From assembly GCF_035609205.1 (NCBI RefSeq), contig NZ_CP141184.1, positions 6,507,501-6,571,500 on the forward strand: a stretch of 64,000 nucleotides of DNA, read 5' to 3'. Below are positions 58,361 through 64,000 of the stretch, in pieces. The DNA comes from Hymenobacter sp. GOD-10R. GTDB lineage: Bacteria > Bacteroidota > Bacteroidia > Cytophagales > Hymenobacteraceae. Each line of letters opens with the position of its first letter. Position 1 is the stretch's first letter. The notes under the pieces are model-generated. The model was given only the letters and a program-made list of their open reading frames with translations. It was not told the DNA's origin and made no database searches. Position numbers and translations under genes: made by a program.

Positions 58361-58989
58361 GCGGCAGGTTCGTCGGCAGGTGTGGGAGTAGCCGTGTCAG
58401 GAGCAGCAGGCTCTTCGGCTTTTTTAAAGCGTTTATAAAGAAACAGTTGCCACTTTTCCTCGGCCACACCAGCCTTGTCCATTTCGGCGCGCGACAACGT
58501 GAAGAACAGGTCCGAGAGACGGTTGATGTAGGCCGGAATAGCCGGATGCACCTCGTCCTCAGCCATCAGGGTCACGAGGCGCCGCTCGCCCCGGCGCATC
58601 TGGGTGCGCACCACGTGGCAGAGGGCCGATATTTCGTTGCCACCAGGCAGCAGAAAGTAGTCGGAGGGCGAAGTCATCTGGCCTTCCAGCGCATCAATCC
58701 ACTCCTCGCAAAACTGCGCGCCGTCTTCCGGCATCGGGTTCGGGTTGATTTTCTTGGCCGTGGAAGGCCGCGCCAAGTGCGACATCATATCCATCAAATC
58801 TTTTTGAATTCGGTGGAGGTTGGGCTGCCAGGCGTGGTCGGCACCTAGCTTCACGCGCAGCAAACCTAGGGTCGAGTTGGCCTCGTCGAGGGTGCCGAAG
58901 CATTCCACCCGCACATCATCCTTGGATACGCGCTGACCGCCGAACAGGCCGGTGGTACCGTTGTCGCCTTTCTTGGTGTATATCTTCAT
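58357..58989 (-). CDS. Cob(I)yrinic acid a,c-diamide adenosyltransferase, PduO type
   Basis: The enzyme adds adenosyl from ATP to the cobalt of corrinoids. The 210-aa product starts [25 protein letters not shown], the PduO ATP-binding text, and has [41 protein letters not shown] and [13 protein letters not shown]. The long C-terminus is rich in Pro, Ala and Thr and likely disordered. A TTG at 59007 would add six residues; ATG 58989 is the family start. It overlaps cobT by four bases and lies 22 nt after cobU. Confidence 0.95.
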   Translation of the reverse strand: MKIYTKKGDNGTTGLFGGQRVSKDDVRVECFGTLDEANSTLGLLRVKLGADHAWQPNLHRIQKDLMDMMSHLARPSTAKKINPNPMPEDGAQFCEEWIDALEGQMTSPSDYFLLPGGNEISALCHVVRTQMRRGERRLVTLMAEDEVHPAIPAYINRLSDLFFTLSRAEMDKAGVAEEKWQLFLYKRFKKAEEPAAPDTATPTPADEPAA

Positions 58990-59011
58990 AAAATCTTTGT
59001 CAATCAAAAGG

Positions 59012-59515
59012 TTACTTTATTGTTAGCGGCAACCCCGACACCATAAAGATGGCGTGGTCGGCGCGCTGGGCAATGTGCTGGTTCAGCCAGCCTTGGAGGT
59101 CCGTGAACTTACGACCTGCTTCGTTTGATGCGTGCAAGCCCATCCCGATTTCATTGGAGATAACCAGCAACGTGCAATCTTGCTTTACCAGCTCATCAAA
59201 TTCAGCTGTTGCTTGGCGTAGGGATTCGGCGACGTCGTAGTTGGTATCGGTGAAGAAGTTGGTGAGCCAGAGCGTCACGCAATCGAGCACGACGGTACGG
59301 CCAATCAGGTTGAGGCGGCTTAGGTACTTTTCTTCCTCTAGGGTCGTCCAGCGCTCATCACGGTCGGCCACGTGCCGGGCGATGCGCTGGCGGTGGTCGT
59401 CGTCCCAAGCCCGCGACGTAGCTAGGTACACCGGGCTAGGGCTGAGCTGCAAGGCTAAGTCCTGCGCGTAACGGCTTTTACCCGAGCGCTGTCCGCCGGA
59501 GATGTAGTAGAGCAT
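59012..59515 (-). CDS. cobU: Bifunctional adenosylcobinamide kinase / adenosylcobinamide-phosphate guanylyltransferase
   Basis: CobU phosphorylates adenosylcobinamide and then attaches GMP, giving adenosylcobinamide-GDP for CobS. The 167-aa product has P-loop GGQRSGKS at residues 7-14, then AQDLAL, the conserved ARHVADRDERWTTLEE with the GMP-binding His, VLDCVTLWLTNFF and ISNEIGMGLHASNEAGRKF. Length matches the family. It is the first gene of the cobU-PduO-cobT-cobS-cobC run, preceded by a long inverted repeat. Confidence 0.96.
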   Translation of the reverse strand: MLYYISGGQRSGKSRYAQDLALQLSPSPVYLATSRAWDDDHRQRIARHVADRDERWTTLEEEKYLSRLNLIGRTVVLDCVTLWLTNFFTDTNYDVAESLRQATAEFDELVKQDCTLLVISNEIGMGLHASNEAGRKFTDLQGWLNQHIAQRADHAIFMVSGLPLTIK

Positions 59516-59587
59516 AGGGAAATAAAAGTCAGCAGGTCAGCTTAACGTGTGTAGCAAATGGTGTTTCTGGAGTCTTCCGTCTCTCTT

Positions 59588-59693
59588 GAACGTCATGCTG
59601 AGCTTGCCGAAGCATCTCGCGTGCGATGGTAACTCCAAATGTCAGGGTTTACCACGGCACGCGAGATGCTTCGGCAAGCTCAGCATGACGTTC
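59588..59693. repeat. Inverted repeat element with 37-bp perfect arms
   Basis: Arms 59588-59624 and 59657-59693 are exact reverse complements over 37 bp; the first part is GAACGTCATGCTGAGCTTG. The 32-nt centre carries TGGTAA/TTACCA that pairs again. The word order GTCATG-C-GAGC...CGAAGCATCT resembles dispersed repeats seen in other Bacteroidota, and the element at 48149 has a related shape. It sits between the TonB receptor and cobU and may end the receptor transcript. Confidence 0.88.
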
Positions 59694-59744
59694 TTTTAAT
59701 GGCATTCACATAACCTAGGTAGCCTGCTTGCAGCTCGCAAGTTC

Positions 59745-61967
59745 TTAGAAATTGATAGAGTACCGACCCGAGATATTACGGCCAGGCAAGTTATAACCAC
59801 GCTTCTCGTAGTAGTTCTCGTTCGTTAGATTGTTCACTAGCAGCGAGATGGTGTGCTTGCCCGCGAAAGTATAGCCAGCCGAAAAGTCGAGGGTCATGTA
59901 GCGCGGATAGGTGATTTGAGGCGACTTAACATCCGTAAAGTCGGTGTCCTTGCGGTAGCCCGCATAGTGCCCGGTTAGGCGAGCATTCAGGCCATTCTCC
60001 GTGCTGCCATACGTCACGCCGTAGTTGCCGCTCAGCTTGGCCACATTGAAAATATCCCGCTTTGTTTGGGAGTTATCGAGGTTGTTGGTGATGTCTTCGG
60101 CCTTGAAGATGCGGGTGCCGCCGGCAAAGACGCGGAGCGAGTAGCGGTTATCGGCGAGTGCGCCGAAGTCATAACCTAGCTCGGTTTCCAGGCCGCGAAT
60201 CTGGCTGTCGTTGGCATTCACGTAGGTTGTGCGCGAAGCAACGGTGTAGCCTTCCGGGGTTGTCTCGCCTGCGGGGTTCGTGGTGCGGGTGGTGATGCGG
60301 TTACGTACCTGCGTAGCGAAGTAGGTTACGTCGGCAGAGAAGCCGGTGGTCGGGCGGCCGAAGCGCACGCCGGCGTCCCAGGTCACGCTGTTCTCGTTCT
60401 TCAGATCGGCATTGCCTTGCGTGATAGATACTTGCTTCGTGGCATTGGGACTAGTCTGGGAATAGCCGGCCACGTTGTAGGCATCTGGGGTCACGTAGGC
60501 GCGGCCGATGGTGGCGTGCGCCCGCAGGCCATCTAATAGCTCGTATTGGGCGCCGAGGCTAGGGCTGAAGAAGGGGTTGGTGGTTTTGCCGGGCGTGAAC
60601 GAAGTGAGCAGGTCGGTTTGCTTCACGTTGTAGGTGATGAAATCGTAGCGCACGCCGGGCGTCACGATCAGCTTATCCTCCAGCAAGCTCAGTTGACCTT
60701 GGGCGTAAATGCCGGTCGTGTTCAGCTCGTAGTTAGGGTTGAACGGAGCTAGGTTGGCGCCGGTAGCATTGTAGCGTAGCGAGTTGCTGGTCGCCTCATT
60801 GTGGTCGAGGCCCACCGTGATGCTCTGCCGGCCTAGCTTGATAATGTCCTTTACCTGAAGACCTTTCCACAAGTACTGGCTCTGAAAGGAGCGGTACGGC
60901 GCGATGGGTGTGTTGCCGGTATAGAGGGTGTTGTTGTTGTTCGTCTCCTTGGAAGTGTAGGCGCGCACCAATAGCTGGTGGTGGTCGTAGTCGGCTGTTA
61001 CGCCCACGTCGAGGTTTGCACGCTCAATATCCTTGGTGGTGTTGCCTAGGTCTCCGTAGTACACATCATTGGGTGACTGCACATTGCGCGCCACGAAGGA
61101 CTCGCCACGCACGTCGAGGCGCCAGTGCTGACTGAGCTGGTAGCCCAAGCGCAACGCTCCCGAGTAGTAGTTGAGCTTAGTATAGCGGCGGCGCTGCCCG
61201 TCGGCGCGCTTGTCGTCGGTGCTCAGCGAGGTGCCGTCGGCGTACAGCTTGGTGGCTTCCGCACCGTCGAGCTCGCGGCGGAAGAGGCCCTTTTTACCTA
61301 GCTTATAATCCTGAGCGCGGTCGAACATCGAGAAGGACAGGTCGAAATCGAGCTTCTCGGTGATGTTGCCGCCGGTTGCGCCGCCTAGCTTAACAGTTTG
61401 GTAGCTACCATATTCCGTGAACAGCGACGAGCGCACTGCCCCGCGCGACTGGCGCGTAATCACGTTTACCACGCCGCCCATGGCCTGCGAGCCATAGAGC
61501 GCCGAGGCGGGCCCTTTCAGCACTTCAATTTGCTGCACGCTACCTAGGTCAAGCGTGGCGAGGTTGGTGGTACCAGCAGGTCGGCCATCGACGAGCAGCA
61601 GCGCCCGTTGGTTCAGACCACTGCTCTGGGGCCGGAAGCCCCGAATGCCCACGCCTGCCAGCAATCCTGGGTACTGAATTACATCTACTGAAGCATTCTT
61701 CTTCAGCACGTCCGTAAACTCCTGGTAGGGCGTGGCGCGCAGATCCTTCTGCGTGATAACCTGAATCTGCTGGGGTAGTTTCGCACGCTCCGCACCCGAA
61801 CGGGTGGCCGTCACCACGACCTCGCCCAACCGCTGCCGATTCAGCGTGTCGGCCAGTACCTGCGCCTGCGCGCCTTGCAGCGTGCCCACGAGAAGCACTG
61901 TACCCAACATGAGCTTGATCTCAATGCGAGTAGCTGTGTGATGGCGGCGTAAACGTTTTTTCTTCAT
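59745..61967 (-). CDS. TonB-dependent outer-membrane receptor, probable corrinoid importer (BtuB-like)
   Basis: An outer-membrane channel that would import a corrinoid using TonB energy. The 740-aa product has a signal peptide (about 1-35, ending AQA), a plug with the TonB-box-like EVVVTATRSGAERAK region (about 48-65), VGIRGFRPQSSG, LLLVDGRPAG, IEVLKGPASALYGSQAMGGVVNVITR. The beta-barrel extends to a C-terminus ending in the aromatic NISGRYSINF. The corrinoid assignment comes from being downstream of the riboswitch-led binding protein and upstream of cobU; the barrel itself does not prove the substrate. ATG start. Confidence 0.87.
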   Translation of the reverse strand: MKKKRLRRHHTATRIEIKLMLGTVLLVGTLQGAQAQVLADTLNRQRLGEVVVTATRSGAERAKLPQQIQVITQKDLRATPYQEFTDVLKKNASVDVIQYPGLLAGVGIRGFRPQSSGLNQRALLLVDGRPAGTTNLATLDLGSVQQIEVLKGPASALYGSQAMGGVVNVITRQSRGAVRSSLFTEYGSYQTVKLGGATGGNITEKLDFDLSFSMFDRAQDYKLGKKGLFRRELDGAEATKLYADGTSLSTDDKRADGQRRRYTKLNYYSGALRLGYQLSQHWRLDVRGESFVARNVQSPNDVYYGDLGNTTKDIERANLDVGVTADYDHHQLLVRAYTSKETNNNNTLYTGNTPIAPYRSFQSQYLWKGLQVKDIIKLGRQSITVGLDHNEATSNSLRYNATGANLAPFNPNYELNTTGIYAQGQLSLLEDKLIVTPGVRYDFITYNVKQTDLLTSFTPGKTTNPFFSPSLGAQYELLDGLRAHATIGRAYVTPDAYNVAGYSQTSPNATKQVSITQGNADLKNENSVTWDAGVRFGRPTTGFSADVTYFATQVRNRITTRTTNPAGETTPEGYTVASRTTYVNANDSQIRGLETELGYDFGALADNRYSLRVFAGGTRIFKAEDITNNLDNSQTKRDIFNVAKLSGNYGVTYGSTENGLNARLTGHYAGYRKDTDFTDVKSPQITYPRYMTLDFSAGYTFAGKHTISLLVNNLTNENYYEKRGYNLPGRNISGRYSINF

Positions 61968-62157
61968 GAGTTTTGCCGGGAAAGCCGGCCAGGGGAAAGT
62001 GAAAAAGAATGCTGGCTAACAGCCACTTGGTTGCGGGTAGATGGGTTGGTCTTACGCTGGAAGTCGGGCCAAAATGCGCCGGGCAACACACCTAGGTCGG
62101 GCAGGGCACGCAGGGGAAAAGGCGCGCAAACCGCATCAAAAGCTAGGCTGGCGGGGC

Positions 62158-63372
62158 TTACTGAACTGGCTTGTAGTAGTAGAGTTGCCACTTGGGCAGT
62201 AGCTCGGGGTGCAGGATCTTAATCAGATCCGACAGCACCACGTCGGGGTGCACGGCGCCCGATTCCCAGTAGTCGTTGGAGCCCTGCGCGTTCGTGCGCT
62301 TGTTATTGTTGTAGAGCCGATTGTTTTTGAACGGGGCGAAGGCTGCGTAGCGCGTATCCTGGGCCGTGATGTCGGTCTTAGTGTTGGCCGAGCCGGTTTG
62401 TAGCCAATAGTCGGCACTGAGCGCTACAGGCGACACCGTTTCAAACGAAAGGGCGAGGCTGCCTTGGGGCGATTTGGTCTTATCCCAGGCATAGGTGGTG
62501 CCCGCGTCGCGCAGAAATTGCGCCATGTAGCTGTCCATATCCGGCACGTGCCACACGTCCTTAAACGGCAGACCCACAATTACTTTCGGCTTCTTGGCGG
62601 CTTTCTGACCGAGGGCGGCTAGGCGCTGGTAGTCGCGCACCACTTGGCCAAACTTCTGGTTGACCAAGTCTTCCTTGTTGAGCAAGGCAGCCATCACCTT
62701 CACCCACTCCGCCCGACCTAGGGGCGTCGACTCGACCCACTCGGAGTTGATCATCACGGGCACGCCGGCTGCTTGCAGGGTTTGAAAGCGGCTGAGACCT
62801 TGACCAGGCCACCCGGTGCTCATCACTAAGTCGGGGTGCTGAGCGATAAGCAGCTCATTATTAAGCTCCCGGCCCTGCCCGGCATTGATGATCTTGCCCT
62901 CGGCAATGCGCTGCCGCACCCGCGGGGCCGAAGCGTATTTGAAGTCGCCTAAGCCGACAATCACATCGTCGGCCCCTAGGAAATCGGCCAGTGCCACGTG
63001 CATTGACGATAGCGCCACCAAGCTGCGAATAGGCGTTTGAATGACAACCGCATCGGTGTAGCCGGCCGGGCGAGTAACGCCCCGGGGCACCAGCAAATAG
63101 CGCGTCGCCGTCGTTTTCTGCTCGAAAGGACTCAGGATGGTTATTACCTTACAACCACCTACGTAGCTGATGGTAAAGCCTTTGGCAAATTGAACCGTCG
63201 TTCGTCCGCGCACAGCGGACGTCGCTACCGCTTTGGCAGCGGGGCGAGCCGGCGCAACTTGGCTGTAGCCAGGCAACGAAGCCAGCAACAGCCCCGCCAG
63301 TGCGGAGCGGCGGAAAAGAGAAAAAATGGACGGTCTCCCAGCCGAGCCGGGAGCAAACAAGGAGTAGAGCAT
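62158..63372 (-). CDS. ABC-type corrinoid/metallophore substrate-binding protein (BtuF/FepB-like)
   Basis: The 404-aa exported protein has an N-terminal signal (about 20-45, SALAGLLLASLPGYSQ). A type III periplasmic-binding fold follows, with VVIQTPIRSLVALSSMHVALADFLGAD, INAGQGRELNNELLIAQHPDLVMSTGWP, PLKQAG-like region TLQAAGVPVMINSEW, EWVKVMAALLNKED and HPDVVLSDLIKILHPEL. The frame begins at 63417; ATG 63372 is preferred. The cobalamin riboswitch directly upstream points to B12 uptake. No ABC permease or ATPase gene lies in this cluster, so the partner is elsewhere. The 190 nt after it, before the receptor, show no gene clearly. Confidence 0.85.
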   Translation of the reverse strand: MLYSLFAPGSAGRPSIFSLFRRSALAGLLLASLPGYSQVAPARPAAKAVATSAVRGRTTVQFAKGFTISYVGGCKVITILSPFEQKTTATRYLLVPRGVTRPAGYTDAVVIQTPIRSLVALSSMHVALADFLGADDVIVGLGDFKYASAPRVRQRIAEGKIINAGQGRELNNELLIAQHPDLVMSTGWPGQGLSRFQTLQAAGVPVMINSEWVESTPLGRAEWVKVMAALLNKEDLVNQKFGQVVRDYQRLAALGQKAAKKPKVIVGLPFKDVWHVPDMDSYMAQFLRDAGTTYAWDKTKSPQGSLALSFETVSPVALSADYWLQTGSANTKTDITAQDTRYAAFAPFKNNRLYNNNKRTNAQGSNDYWESGAVHPDVVLSDLIKILHPELLPKWQLYYYKPVQ

Positions 63373-63417
63373 GGTACAACGAGCCTTTCTGCCGAAAGCT
63401 GTGACTGTATGTTGCAA

Positions 63418-63585
63418 GCGGCAGGTCTTCTGACTTCCCCGCCCGTCGATGGCCTTCCCGTTTCAGGCTGAAACAGTGGCCCGTAAGGTATCGACGGGGT
63501 TTTGAGGGGGTTACAGCAGCGGAGACTGTCCCGGATTCACACCGGATTCCCTTTTAAAGTCGTTCCGCACCGCGGAAACGACTAC
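63418..63585 (-). promoter_or_regulatory. Cobalamin (B12) riboswitch
   Basis: The minus strand shows the B12-box stretch GAATCCGGTGTGAATCCGG followed by GACAGT and CGCTGCTGTAA, then the closing element GTCAGAAGACCTGCC. These are the hallmarks of the cobalamin aptamer. It lies about 45 nt before the ATG of the binding protein and so can control the whole salvage and uptake operon. An expression platform may be the stem made with CGTCGATGGCCTTCCCG and its partner near 63480. Confidence 0.9.
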
Positions 63586-63646
63586 CAATTGCGCTAGCAA
63601 AAGTAGGCAAAAAATGTTGCCGCTGAGTATTTAGCCCGTCTAAGAG

Positions 63647-64000
63647 CTAGGTTGCAACTACCTTGCGCACGAAAGCAACGCGCTCAACGACGGGCACTTT
63701 GGGCAAATCGAGCACCGTGAAACCTAGGTCCTGGTACGTGCGGCGCAAGGCGTGGTAGAGCGCCTGAGCCTCACCGAAGGTCTGCCAGCGCTCGGCATCG
63801 TTCACGTAGATTTCCGCCCACGGCGGGGCCAGCAACACCGGCGAAGCGTACGGGTGCGTGGCTGCTGCGGTGTAGTACGCCGGCGGCACTGACAAGCCTG
63901 CAACTAGCATGTAGCCAATAACATCCGGAATACCTCGATCAAAAAAGGTGGTGCGGTTGGCTTGGCTGGCGGCTTGGTGCTGCGCCACCATTCGGGCTAG
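63647..64000 (-). CDS. AAA-type ATPase (AAA_28-like), C-terminal part, cut by window end
   Basis: Only the C-terminal 118 residues or so are inside the window; the frame runs past 64000 with no start yet required. Visible text includes TTFFDRGIPDVIGYML, the SPVLLAPPWAEIYVNDAERWQTFGEA stretch and a C-terminal LRRTYQDLGFTVLDLPKVPVVERVAFV. This fits predicted ATPases of the AAA_28 type whose P-loop would be in the missing N-terminus. It lies upstream of the B12 riboswitch on the same strand and may be unrelated to cobalamin genes. Confidence 0.7.
   Translation of the reverse strand, partial: LARMVAQHQAASQANRTTFFDRGIPDVIGYMLVAGLSVPPAYYTAAATHPYASPVLLAPPWAEIYVNDAERWQTFGEAQALYHALRRTYQDLGFTVLDLPKVPVVERVAFVRKVVAT

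Noticed and set aside
61964..62191. 75-codon minus-strand frame between the binding protein and the receptor
   Set aside because: It overlaps the end of the binding-protein gene, has no recognisable domain and a Pro/Ser-rich composition as expected of a chance frame in a GC-rich gap.

Overview
The window looks like chromosome from a member of the Bacteroidota, most likely a Hymenobacter-like cytophagal bacterium. This is an inference from several signs. Promoters of the Bacteroidota type (TTG, about 19-20 nt, TAnnTTTG) precede tRNA and protein genes. Bacteroidota-typical families are present (DUF4293, DUF4476, DUF1573 lipoprotein, PorE-like OmpA lipoprotein, a type IX sorting-like C-terminus, bacterial GGGP synthase, an isolated glycogen-synthase N-domain next to panC). 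The GC content is moderate, and there are TonB-dependent and outer-membrane barrel proteins. No phage, insertion sequence, CRISPR array or plasmid function was seen. Most of the window is ordinary core genome.

Layout. 1-1270: 3' end of an rRNA operon (23S, 5S, two strong hairpins). 1407-2837: RtcB RNA ligase. 2887-12215: a membrane glycosyltransferase-like gene, then four tandem paralogous GT-C-type membrane proteins and an acetyltransferase-like gene. 12262-18937 (minus): a housekeeping run of coaE, a YbbR-like protein, yajC, a DUF1573 lipoprotein, isocitrate dehydrogenase, a YtxH-like protein, nusB and leucine dehydrogenase. 19206-25509: two ABC half-transporters flank a small secreted protein, two tRNA-Pro genes, an AT-rich outer-membrane barrel gene and a GyrI-like protein. 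25621-32568: truA, GNAT, thiolase, DUF4293, DUF4476, a PorE-like lipoprotein and a conserved hypothetical. 32711-35086: an HdrB/HdrC-like iron-sulfur pair. 35240-42008: tRNA-Phe, a DnaJ-TPR protein, a holin-like small membrane protein, GGGP synthase, an AraC regulator, acyl-CoA dehydrogenase and a zinc metallopeptidase. 42021-45919: rfaE2, a YbhN-like protein, panD, panC and a divergent half-length glycogen-synthase-like protein. 46246-50625: glmS, ridA and gltX. 50716-55924: a sugar isomerase-like protein, a Gluconate_2-dh3 / GMC oxidoreductase pair and an alpha-L-fucosidase. 55947-63585 (minus): a cobalamin salvage and uptake cluster headed by a cobalamin riboswitch. 63647-end: a truncated AAA-type ATPase.

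How the genes work together. The cobalamin block forms one functional unit. A riboswitch controls a periplasmic binding protein and a TonB receptor for corrinoid uptake, followed by CobU, PduO-type adenosyltransferase, CobT, CobS and CobC for adenosylation and nucleotide-loop assembly. No corrin-ring synthesis genes are present. The GMC oxidoreductase with its small subunit and the secreted isomerase-like protein resemble periplasmic sugar oxidation modules, and the fucosidase next door fits a glycan-use role. The GT-C array is the most unusual coding region.

The strongest non-coding observation is that the tetranucleotide CTAG, usually avoided in bacteria, is abundant here. It is especially frequent as CCTAGG, about 50 copies by hand count. 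In genes it appears through the choice of Leu codon CTA before G-starting codons and of CCT-AGC or TCT-AGC for Pro-Ser or Ser-Ser. Three terminator-like hairpins in a row are complete palindromes centred on CCTAGG. A second theme is a set of intergenic dyads whose arms are built from short repeated words; they sit between many of the housekeeping genes.

Many displayed starts are judgement calls. Where the longest open frame begins with TTG or GTG and an ATG lies closer to the conserved domain, the ATG was used and the alternative is given in the entry.
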